Of a stretch of 43,363 bases of DNA, positions 8,712-16,991 are shown piece by piece (the first letter of the stretch is position 1; each line of letters begins with the position of its first letter). Location: assembly GCA_964585305.1 (NCBI GenBank), contig CAZPDM010000029.1, positions 1-43,363 of the forward strand, read 5' to 3'. Made by a program: the position numbers and the translations under genes. The notes beneath the pieces were generated by a model. The model saw nothing but the letters and a program-made list of their open reading frames with translations, searched no databases and was not told where the DNA came from. Source of the DNA: CAZPDM01 sp964585305 (GTDB lineage Bacteria; Planctomycetota; Uabimicrobiia; Uabimicrobiales; JABWCH01).

Positions 8712-8849
8712 CTATTTTTTCTTTTGGTTTGGATTCAATTGTTTACCCCTGTTACCCTGAGCTTTATCATACGTAATATTTGTGCCGTTGGTCCCTTTGT
8801 TGGCATTTTTGATATCTGCACCGTGGCTACTGTTTTTGTTTTTCGACAT
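8712..8849 (-). CDS. 45-aa hydrophilic protein upstream of pVip
   Basis: This short frame runs from an ATG at 8849 to a TAG at 8712. It has a convincing ribosome binding site (TAGGAG) 8 nt upstream. The product is polar, rich in N, K and G, and lacks hydrophobic stretches (it begins MSKNKNSSHGADIKN and ends QLNPNQKKK). It is 54 nt ahead of the pVip start on the same strand and so probably shares its transcript. I cannot assign a family. It may be a small partner, a leader peptide or an unrelated small protein. Its composition suggests a disordered or nucleic-acid-binding chain, which is inference only. Confidence 0.65.
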   Translation of the reverse strand: MSKNKNSSHGADIKNANKGTNGTNITYDKAQGNRGKQLNPNQKKK

Positions 8850-8894
8850 TTCTATATACTCCTAAAAAAAATTTAAAATTTAAAACAAATACCT

Positions 8895-8912
8895 CTATAC
8901 TAATAAGTATAG
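8895..8912. promoter_or_regulatory. Palindromic candidate operator between divergent genes
   Basis: Perfect 7-bp inverted repeat CTATACT / AGTATAG with a 4-nt spacer. It lies in the 173-nt gap between the start of the pVip transcript (minus) and the HTH/STAND-like gene (plus). Just right of it the motif TGCATTAAA occurs twice (around 8937 and 8957). A dimeric regulator, possibly the HTH domain of the plus-strand gene, could bind here; this is inference. Confidence 0.4.
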
Positions 8913-9022
8913 CTATGATAAAATAAAAATCAACTTGCATTAAAAATAACTGCATATTGCATTAAATGTACTTATATTTTATCGCTAATATTTTATTTTG
9001 TATGTAGTTAAGGAAATTTTTT

Positions 9023-11668
9023 ATGGATTATATTGATGTGGAACAACGACGAACTGAACTTAATTCCAAATCGAAAGATAAATATTACAGATCGCCAAAT
9101 CAATTAGCGAGAAAAATGATCGAACTTGGTGACTTCCAAACAATCAGGGGAAAATTAAAATCAAAAAACTGGGAGAAAGGATATCGTGGACTTGGGAATA
9201 GAATTCGAAATTTGGAAAAGGGGGATTTCTCTTGGTGGGCAAAAAAAGAAAATAGGGAGGCTTTGGTACGACTTGCAGAAATGTTGAAGGTGAAAGTTGA
9301 GCAAATACCTCTAGAAAACGTTTATAGTAGAAAAAAGAGATTGTTTTATTGGGATATCTTGCCCGATGCTGCTGGTTATGATCCGGTTAGTGAAGGAATA
9401 GCCGATTTGGGTTTTGATCCAAACGTTACTTTGCAATTCAAAGAAAGATTATGTGTTGTTGTTATTCCTCATGGTTGGGGAAGAAAATTTTTCACTGAGT
9501 ATTATGAAAAAAAGTTTTCTTTTCACAAAATCTATGTTGATAATATCGATCAGGTACGAGATCGCATCACAAACTTAGCCATGAAATATGATCGTATGGT
9601 TATTTGTGTAAACCAACCTTTTTCTTATGAGCCTGTAAACCAACCTTTTTCTTATGAGTCCGAAAATTTTCCTATTTGGCAATGTACAAATGTTACTGTT
9701 TTGACACCTTATCTTCCCAATATATCTGAGCAAGATTCTCCTCCTTTCTCACTGTATAGTGATTCTCAACCTAATAAGTGGAAAACAGTAATATTTCATC
9801 CAAAAATTGAATGGCGGAAGAATTTTATAGCATGGATTTGTAAGAGATTACCTAATTGTAATATAGATGCTGATATTATTAAGATATTGGACGAGTTCGA
9901 TCCAGAAAAAAAACAATTCCCCTCTCCCAAATCTTTATTACCAATTATTTTCCTTTTTTATAAAAAAGGGATAGATGTTTGTAGAAATCTATTTAATGAT
10001 GGTGACCTGTTTAGAGAAGTTCTGAGAACGATGACTGGTGATGAGAAGCTGGCCCTATCTGTACAGAAAGGAATCTCCAAATTTATAATGGCACCGCAAT
10101 ACAGTTTAGATGAAATTTTGGAAAGAAAAGTCTGGATAACATTTTTTGATTTCCAAATATTTGATAAAGTTATGAAAAAAGGGATTATAGAGGAAGAAAA
10201 AAACAAGAAATATAAATTATCAGCATGGTGTATTGATGGGCTTTGCAAAAAAGTTTTTAAAAGTATGCTCTTAGAGATCCGTGAAAACTTAGGAAATTGT
10301 TTTTGGGATAGAACAAAACAACCTTATCTTGATCAAATCATAGATGACTTAAATAATAAAGAGTGGCTTTTTTTATGTAAAAGTTTATTAAAACGTTTTG
10401 ACAAAACGAATATTTTTAAGATTGCTGAACTGGAGGCAATTTTTTCCGCGGCTGCAAGAAAATTTGAAAAAGGTGAAAAAGTGTCCCCCACTGAATATCC
10501 TATGATGAAAACTATCTTTAAAACTCAGATGCAAATTTTGGTTCGTCGCTATCCAAATGGTTGGCTCGTTCCCCTTACCAGACTTTGGAAGCCATTCCAT
10601 GATCCTGGTTGTCTTTGGATAGGTGATTGTTGGTTATGGGATTTAAGCGATTTTATTGAAGACGAAATGATACCGGAAGCCGCAAAAATATTGTTTCCTA
10701 TTCATGGTAAACCGAATTTACACAACTGGATTCAATGCCTAAAACGAAGCACATCAATTGAGCAACCTACCTCCAGCGATCCAAGCAAAGATTACTTTCG
10801 TCTTATGCATATTGCAATGCCACTTCTAAAACAACTTTCTTTATCCGCAGAGATGGTAAAAGATATACCTTTGTTGTTCCCTGCCTGGTGTATTTGTAAC
10901 GTTATTTCAAACGTCGAACCCGACATGCAACCTTTCCTGAAAGGATATTTACCTTTGGGTAGATATATTGCATATCGAGAATGGGATAAATGCTTGCTAC
11001 AGCTGGCTGATAAGTACTGCATCGATAAAAAACAAACCCTGGCTACTCTATTATTACGAGATAGCTTGCTGGTCTATGCGCAAAATATAAAACATGGGAA
11101 TACTCTTATTTCCATGATATCCGAAATAAAGGAGAGCTACCCTTTTCTTATGAAATTTATTGAAGATTTCGCAGATATCCAACCAAGTCAAGAAATATTG
11201 CAGGCTAATCTCCCTGAAGAATGCGAGTTAGATCGTATATATTCCCTATCTGATAAGTGGAAACAAATTCTGCTAGATTCTATTATCGCGACAGAAAAAG
11301 GAAAAGAATTGCTGGCGCATTATATGAGAAGCAAGCATGGAATGGTTTTTGAGATGGAAGAAAAATACTGGTTGGAGATAATCGATAAGATAGAACCTCA
11401 ATGGATGGCGGCAAAAGTACTATGGCAAAATCTTCCCCAGGTAGCTTTCAAACAGGCCAAAAAAGCATTATCAAATAGGGATCACGATGCCATGCACTGG
11501 TTTGGTGAAGCTCCCGATAGCGAGCTAGAAAAATTGTGTGATGTGCTTTTAAAATCCAAAGACAGTTTTCTTCCTGATTGGTGCAAGGAATGGTTTGCAC
11601 GAAGGATATATCATCCTTCTATGCGTCATTTTTTAATGGATCTATATAAACGAATAATCTATAGGTAA
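9023..11668 (+). CDS. 881-aa HTH plus STAND-like protein with degenerate P-loop
   Basis: The N-terminus (residues 22-95) looks like an XRE-type helix-turn-helix: SPNQLARKMIELGD, then LGNRIRNLEKG and LVRLAEMLKVKVEQI. Next comes LCVVVIPHGWGRKFF (143-157), placed where a STAND P-loop would sit but lacking the GKS/T signature, and RMVICVNQPF (191-200), a possible relic of Walker B. The rest is a long helical region without recognised repeats. There is no signal peptide or membrane segment. I could not assign a family. The overall plan (HTH, inactive NTPase, helical sensor) recalls bacterial NLR-like regulators. It is transcribed away from the pVip unit inside a defence island, so a role in defence or in regulating pVip is plausible but unproven. 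A 27-nt in-frame duplication lies at 9608. Confidence 0.75.
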   Translation: MDYIDVEQRRTELNSKSKDKYYRSPNQLARKMIELGDFQTIRGKLKSKNWEKGYRGLGNRIRNLEKGDFSWWAKKENREALVRLAEMLKVKVEQIPLENVYSRKKRLFYWDILPDAAGYDPVSEGIADLGFDPNVTLQFKERLCVVVIPHGWGRKFFTEYYEKKFSFHKIYVDNIDQVRDRITNLAMKYDRMVICVNQPFSYEPVNQPFSYESENFPIWQCTNVTVLTPYLPNISEQDSPPFSLYSDSQPNKWKTVIFHPKIEWRKNFIAWICKRLPNCNIDADIIKILDEFDPEKKQFPSPKSLLPIIFLFYKKGIDVCRNLFNDGDLFREVLRTMTGDEKLALSVQKGISKFIMAPQYSLDEILERKVWITFFDFQIFDKVMKKGIIEEEKNKKYKLSAWCIDGLCKKVFKSMLLEIRENLGNCFWDRTKQPYLDQIIDDLNNKEWLFLCKSLLKRFDKTNIFKIAELEAIFSAAARKFEKGEKVSPTEYPMMKTIFKTQMQILVRRYPNGWLVPLTRLWKPFHDPGCLWIGDCWLWDLSDFIEDEMIPEAAKILFPIHGKPNLHNWIQCLKRSTSIEQPTSSDPSKDYFRLMHIAMPLLKQLSLSAEMVKDIPLLFPAWCICNVISNVEPDMQPFLKGYLPLGRYIAYREWDKCLLQLADKYCIDKKQTLATLLLRDSLLVYAQNIKHGNTLISMISEIKESYPFLMKFIEDFADIQPSQEILQANLPEECELDRIYSLSDKWKQILLDSIIATEKGKELLAHYMRSKHGMVFEMEEKYWLEIIDKIEPQWMAAKVLWQNLPQVAFKQAKKALSNRDHDAMHWFGEAPDSELEKLCDVLLKSKDSFLPDWCKEWFARRIYHPSMRHFLMDLYKRIIYR
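9608..9661 (+). repeat. In-frame 27-bp tandem duplication
   Basis: Two adjacent 27-bp units, the first 24 bases identical and the last codon different, encode VNQPFSYEP and VNQPFSYES within the 881-aa protein. The high identity indicates a recent duplication that kept the frame. It falls directly after the possible Walker B-like strand. Confidence 0.9.
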
Positions 11669-11801
11669 ATGGCATTTCCTACTTCCATAAAAGGAACCTT
11701 GCGTTACTTTTTCCAGTCTGAGTAAGAAACTGTCGAGATTCTGATTTGTGATATTTTCTCAAAGCTACAACGTTAATGAGGATGTTTTGTAATCGATAGA
11801 A

Positions 11802-11842
11802 AAAAAATCGCTATTGCCGATAATCGGCAATAGCGATTTTTT
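11802..11842. terminator. Bidirectional intrinsic terminator
   Basis: A 20-bp perfect inverted repeat (arms 11802-11821 and 11823-11842; core TCGCTATTGCCGAT / ATCGGCAATAGCGA) with A6 and T6 flanks, so it has a T tail on both strands. It lies between the convergent 881-aa gene and the type ISP gene. The rest of the 211-nt gap shows no gene. Confidence 0.9.
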
Positions 11843-11879
11843 CTGAGATATATGTCCGACTGGCACAACCCGTGATATT

Positions 11880-14800
11880 TTATTTAAAGTCTAGTTTAGG
11901 CAAAGAGTTTACAATGTCTATGGTTTGGATGCTTACGGTGATGATGCTGAGGAGTAAATCGAGAATATATCCTGGATTACCGGTTTCAATTGCCCAGTCA
12001 TTGGGATCGTTGCGAATTCCGCTTTCTTTGTGGATGGTGATTTGGTAGCGTTCCATGATCCATTCAATCGCACTTTTGCCGTTGATGATATATTCGTAGG
12101 CTTTTGCAGGAATGTTGGTAAGGGTGATTTTACTGTTATAAAGAATCGTATCTTTTTGATCTTTGGTGGGAAAGCGCATTTTTTCTACTGTGTAAAAGCC
12201 GCTTTCTATTCCTGTAACTTGAACTTCTTGGCAGGCGGGAGCTGTTTCATAGTTGATGTGCAAATCAGCAAGTTTTCGTCCGGCTTTGCTGAATGCCCAA
12301 AAATCTGTTGTTGTATCTACTAAGGGTAAACGTGGGAGCATTTTTTTGAGATCGTTGGCAAATGTTTGTCGGTATTCAGGACTATGCAAAAAGCCATAGA
12401 CATAGTAGAAAATATCTTCTTTGGTAACATTTTGTCCATATTGTTTTCGCGCCCGATCTAAAATGAAATCACTGATCGCATCTCTACGAATGTATTCGGA
12501 AGTTTCGTTGGTATCGCCAGCAAATAAATCATTGTATGTGTTTTGGCGTTCTTCGTAGTAGTAAAGAGGGAAACATTGCCCGTTAAATTGAAGTTGAATA
12601 TCAGGGAGAATATTAGTTATTAAAACGCTAAAATCTTTCGTAACACCAATACCAGATGCACAAATCACTAAATTTTTTGTTTCGTAAGGTTGTGGAAATA
12701 ATTTAGGAAGTTGATAAACACAATTGTTTAACTGTCTATTAAAATAAACCCATTGCCGATGATAGGGTCTATAGAAGCCTTGTATAATCGAAGAAATTTC
12801 AAAAATATATTGTCTTTCTTTTTCAATGTCTTTTTTTTGTTGTCGATCCCAACTAATTTTTGTTGAATCTAAATCTATGAATTCTTCCACTTTTAATGTA
12901 GGATGCTCTTGTTTTTTTATTGAATATTCCCTAGATTGTTGATTAAAAAAATCTAAAGATTTTCTAATGTTAATTTCGAGTGTCTTTTTAGAAAAATTAT
13001 AACACCAAGCATCTCGATTAGTTTTAACACCATTCGAATAATAAGGAACAAAGAAAGTTTCTTTATTTTCCTTGTTATCTTTATCTCCAAGTGGAATAAA
13101 CGTTTCAAATATATCATTCCTCTGGCTAATCCAATCGCCATGTTCGTTAGGAGTCAGAATATTCCAAAGCATTGTAGGATTGCTGACAGAAGCAATTTTT
13201 CTTATTATTTCTAATTTTTCTTCCCGACTGAGATAATCGCCAATATCATGGTAATAGATTGTTGCTTTTTCTTTTTCTATGGCAGGATTTTTTACCAGTA
13301 GCGTAATGGCAATGGGGGTACGTGAGCCAGAACCAAAAATGTTGCCACATTCTTTTCTTCTTAGTTCGCCTTGTGTTCGAGCATTTCCTCTTAAATTGAA
13401 GACATAGATCGAAGAAAATTCTTTTTCCAAGCATTTGCGAAAGCCAGAAGTAGCGTTGCCATCCAGCCAAGCTCCATTGGAAACAAAGCAGATAATTCCG
13501 CCATGCTCGGCTTCAAGTCTATCTGTACTCCAACGAAAGGCTTTGATATACGAATCGTATAAGGAATTTTTATTCGTTGCATCTGCCATTGCTACATAAG
13601 TATCAGCAATTCTTTTATCTAATTTAGGGTACTTCTGATTTTGGGCGTTATCATTGGCAGATTTCTGTCCTACAGAATACGGAGGATTTCCAATAATTAT
13701 TCGCAAAGGAGCTTTTTTCTGACTTCGCACTCTTGCCGAATTTTGCGGAAACATATCAGAAAAAAGTTTTTCGCCTTCATCCGTTTCGCCCAATTGAAAT
13801 GTATCCGTCAAGCAAATTCCTTCAAATGCCTGATATTCATTTGTTCCCATTGCATCATGGAAAGCATTTTCAATATTGACGGCTGCAATGTAATAGGCCA
13901 GTAAAACAATTTCATTGGCATGGATTTCTCGTTGGTATTTGCGAGCTAATTTTTTCTTGTCAACCAATAATGTTGTGCTAGAATCTTTTGATGATTTTTT
14001 TTCTATGAGTCCGCTTTGTAACAAACGAGTGATAAATGTTCCTGTTCCTGTAAAGGGATCAAGAATATGAATGTTTTCATCGGAAAGATTGCGTTCGAAT
14101 TCTTTCTGTAACACATCGCTAACCGAATGAATAATAAAATCCACGATTTCAACAGGTGTATAAACAATTCCTAATTTTTCTACCATTTTAGGAAAAGCTG
14201 TTTTAAAGAATTTCTCGTACAATTCAATAATAACACGCTGCTTTCCTTCGGCATTGTCAATTCCAGAAGCCCGTACTTTTACGGATTCATAAAACTTTTG
14301 CAAAGTAGCAGTGTCTTTTTCAATGGCTTGTTCTTCCAATAAATTCAACATGCCTTGCATGGAAATAGAAATTGGATTGCTTTGGACAAACGAATAATTT
14401 TCAAATAAAGCTTCAAAAATAGGTTTGGTGATAATGTGCTGCGAAAGCATTTCTACTGCTTCCTGCTGACTGATACTAGGATTGATGTTATTTTGCAAAC
14501 TTTGTAAAAATGTACGGAATGTTTCCTGGTGTTTACCTGAGTCCTGGATCAAACGATGAATTCTTTCTATTTGTCGTTCTGCAATTTCAGCAACTGATTT
14601 TGCCCATTGCTCCCAATATGTACGACTGCCAACTTTTTCTACCATACGGGCAAACAGTGTATTTTTCAACTGCTCAAATTCCAAAGTAAGTTGTTGGCTT
14701 ATATTTTGCGATATTTCATAACTGGCTTTATCATCTGCAATATAGCAATTTCCAATCTTATCAAACGAATAGCCTGCTTTGGCGACTAATATTTGGCAAG

Positions 14801-16871
14801 GACGATTGCGATTGAGTTCAATTTTGTTGATCGTAGCATTAAATCTATCATCATGGGCACGCAAAGCATTGAGAACCGTCCAGACTACTTTATAACGCTC
14901 ATTATTATCGAGAGCTTGCGCAGGTTCTACATTCGCAGGAACAACAATGGGAATAATAATATAGCCATATTTTTTATTTGGGGCTTTTCGCATTACACGC
15001 CCGACAGATTGAACTACATCTATCTGTGAATTGCGAGCAGAAAGAAACATCACGGCATCCAATGCCGGAACATCAATGCCCTCACTCAAACAACGAACAT
15101 TCGTTAAAATGCGGCATTCATTGCCTTTGCCTGTTGATTTTAACCAGCTCAATAATTCATCCCGTTTAGGAGCAGACATTGTCCCATCAAGATGCTTTGA
15201 GCTAATTGTAACCATTTCTTCCAGTTTTTCCTTTGGCAAACTGTCAAGATATGAAGTCGTTATGTCGTTGAAATTTTTGGTAATTTTTTGAGAAATGGCA
15301 ATTGTCTGGCAAAAGGCAACTGCTTTTCGCATAGGCTCAGGATCGCTTTCTTTCAGCACGCCAGCGTCCCCTAATATTTTTTTCGATAAAGCATTGATGC
15401 AACCAATAAGTTTTGAAGCATCGTCAGTATTGATTTCATTTTCTTGATTTACAATCATATTTTGTATTGCCAACGGAACTTCTGTATCACTGATGGTTAA
15501 AATCAATACTTTATAATCTGTAAGCAAATCTTTTTGGACAGCTTCACCAAAGCCAATGCGATAAATTTCTTGCCCATAGATTTTTTCGTCATCCATCGAA
15601 CACAAAATCGCTTCCATCTGTGCAGCCTTGCTTTTCACATCATCGCTATATAAGCGAGGTGTTGCTGTCATGTACAAGCGTTTTTTCGTCCGAAGAAACG
15701 CGTCATTATGTACTTTCGTAAATACGGAGGCATCTTCTCCAGCTAAGGAAACGCCTGTTGTACGATGGGCTTCATCGCATATCGTTAAATCAAATTCGCT
15801 GAAATCAGGCATTTCTTTTGCGAGTTCTTTTTGAGCTTCAGCAATGACATCAATAGACTGATAAGTGGAAAAAACAACAATCATTCCTAAATTTAAATTT
15901 GCATCCACTGAATTACTTATATTGGTAGAATTTGCAAGAGTCGTTTTTTTGCTGAGATTTTTTTGCCTAAGCGCGATTTGCTGAAACTGACGGACAATGT
16001 CCTTAACATTTGTAGAAGCTGGCAAAGCTAAATCTACTATGCTAGTGCTGTTGCTATCATCTCCATTTTTAATTTTTTTGCGAGATACTTCTGGATCTGA
16101 GCAAATACAGATTGCATAAATAGGCTTTTGTGCAAAAGCAGTCCATTCTCGCAAGGCTTGCCCTAATAAGGCAATGCTTGGCACAAGAAATAAAACCAAG
16201 CCTTTCCCATCGGTTTGTTTTTCCGCAATCCGAAGGGAATTAAATGTCTTTCCTGTTCCACAAGCCATAATTAACTTGCCACGACTATGGGTGTTAAAAT
16301 ATTCGTAAGTTTTTTCCAAGGCTTCTTTTTGATGCGGTTTTAAATCCCTGTCGCAAACTTGGGCCAGTTTGCCAACGATTCCACTATTGAGTTTTTCCCA
16401 ATCAACAGGAGCTTCTATTAAATCACGCAAGTTGATTCGAGTAACAGGCGGGTTCTGATTTTGTATTGCTTCAGTTGCATTATTTCCCCATTGATTCGTT
16501 GTAGAAATCCAAAGCCGCTGCGAAAAGCCAACAGTTTTTCCGGAATCATCTTTAAATTGCCTACTTGACGTTGCAAGAAAACTATCCACAGCAGGCTTAT
16601 CAATTACAGAATTTTCCTGATAAAATTTACATTGAATTGCCCAATAGTCTCCTTCATTCGTTAAGGCAACTAAGTCAATTCCTGTATCACTTCCGCCTAA
16701 ATCTTCTTTTCCCGGAAATTCTTTCCAAAGCCAAACCATTTTTAAACGGATTGCATACTTAGGATCAGTTCGCAAATAAGCCTGCATAAGCCTTTCAAAC
16801 CTATCCCCTTTATCATGCTCCGAGAAAGAAATCTGGCGATATTGTTCCAATATACTATGAAATGACAGCAT
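11880..16871 (-). CDS. Type ISP restriction-modification enzyme (nuclease-helicase-methylase)
   Basis: This is a single chain of about 1663 aa with the layout of LlaGI/LlaBIII-type (ISP) enzymes, which methylate and cut phage DNA by ATP-driven translocation. Near the N-terminus is an Mrr-like nuclease (GSDTGIDLVA, then AIQCKFY: D...QxK). A superfamily 2 helicase follows (MACGTGKTF, then ICDEAHRTTG and QSVGRVMRKA). Further on is an N6-adenine methylase with DPFTGTGTF (motif I) and GNPPY (motif IV), and a long C-terminal target-recognition part. All motifs look intact, so it is probably active. I prefer the ATG at 16871 (MLSFHSILEQY), which has GTAGGAAA before it. An in-frame ATG at 16910 would add 13 residues but overlaps the leader just beyond the SMC terminator. 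Confidence 0.93.
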   Translation of the reverse strand: MLSFHSILEQYRQISFSEHDKGDRFERLMQAYLRTDPKYAIRLKMVWLWKEFPGKEDLGGSDTGIDLVALTNEGDYWAIQCKFYQENSVIDKPAVDSFLATSSRQFKDDSGKTVGFSQRLWISTTNQWGNNATEAIQNQNPPVTRINLRDLIEAPVDWEKLNSGIVGKLAQVCDRDLKPHQKEALEKTYEYFNTHSRGKLIMACGTGKTFNSLRIAEKQTDGKGLVLFLVPSIALLGQALREWTAFAQKPIYAICICSDPEVSRKKIKNGDDSNSTSIVDLALPASTNVKDIVRQFQQIALRQKNLSKKTTLANSTNISNSVDANLNLGMIVVFSTYQSIDVIAEAQKELAKEMPDFSEFDLTICDEAHRTTGVSLAGEDASVFTKVHNDAFLRTKKRLYMTATPRLYSDDVKSKAAQMEAILCSMDDEKIYGQEIYRIGFGEAVQKDLLTDYKVLILTISDTEVPLAIQNMIVNQENEINTDDASKLIGCINALSKKILGDAGVLKESDPEPMRKAVAFCQTIAISQKITKNFNDITTSYLDSLPKEKLEEMVTISSKHLDGTMSAPKRDELLSWLKSTGKGNECRILTNVRCLSEGIDVPALDAVMFLSARNSQIDVVQSVGRVMRKAPNKKYGYIIIPIVVPANVEPAQALDNNERYKVVWTVLNALRAHDDRFNATINKIELNRNRPCQILVAKAGYSFDKIGNCYIADDKASYEISQNISQQLTLEFEQLKNTLFARMVEKVGSRTYWEQWAKSVAEIAERQIERIHRLIQDSGKHQETFRTFLQSLQNNINPSISQQEAVEMLSQHIITKPIFEALFENYSFVQSNPISISMQGMLNLLEEQAIEKDTATLQKFYESVKVRASGIDNAEGKQRVIIELYEKFFKTAFPKMVEKLGIVYTPVEIVDFIIHSVSDVLQKEFERNLSDENIHILDPFTGTGTFITRLLQSGLIEKKSSKDSSTTLLVDKKKLARKYQREIHANEIVLLAYYIAAVNIENAFHDAMGTNEYQAFEGICLTDTFQLGETDEGEKLFSDMFPQNSARVRSQKKAPLRIIIGNPPYSVGQKSANDNAQNQKYPKLDKRIADTYVAMADATNKNSLYDSYIKAFRWSTDRLEAEHGGIICFVSNGAWLDGNATSGFRKCLEKEFSSIYVFNLRGNARTQGELRRKECGNIFGSGSRTPIAITLLVKNPAIEKEKATIYYHDIGDYLSREEKLEIIRKIASVSNPTMLWNILTPNEHGDWISQRNDIFETFIPLGDKDNKENKETFFVPYYSNGVKTNRDAWCYNFSKKTLEINIRKSLDFFNQQSREYSIKKQEHPTLKVEEFIDLDSTKISWDRQQKKDIEKERQYIFEISSIIQGFYRPYHRQWVYFNRQLNNCVYQLPKLFPQPYETKNLVICASGIGVTKDFSVLITNILPDIQLQFNGQCFPLYYYEERQNTYNDLFAGDTNETSEYIRRDAISDFILDRARKQYGQNVTKEDIFYYVYGFLHSPEYRQTFANDLKKMLPRLPLVDTTTDFWAFSKAGRKLADLHINYETAPACQEVQVTGIESGFYTVEKMRFPTKDQKDTILYNSKITLTNIPAKAYEYIINGKSAIEWIMERYQITIHKESGIRNDPNDWAIETGNPGYILDLLLSIITVSIQTIDIVNSLPKLDFK

Positions 16872-16914
16872 ATATTTTCCTACTTTTATAATTAATTCCT
16901 CTTTGATCATAAAA

Positions 16915-16955
16915 AAAGAAATGAAAGTTTATGCAAAAAAAACTTTCATTTCTTT
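16915..16955 (-). terminator. Intrinsic terminator of the SMC operon
   Basis: Perfect 16-bp inverted repeat (AAAGAAATGAAAGTTT / AAACTTTCATTTCTTT) with a 9-nt loop. On the minus strand it runs into a T7 tract. It lies 37 nt past the SMC stop and right before the type ISP gene, so the two units are probably transcribed separately. A dedicated ISP promoter is not obvious in the remaining space. Confidence 0.85.
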
Positions 16956-16991
16956 CCACGACTTCATCAACTCATAAGATGAAATTTTTTC

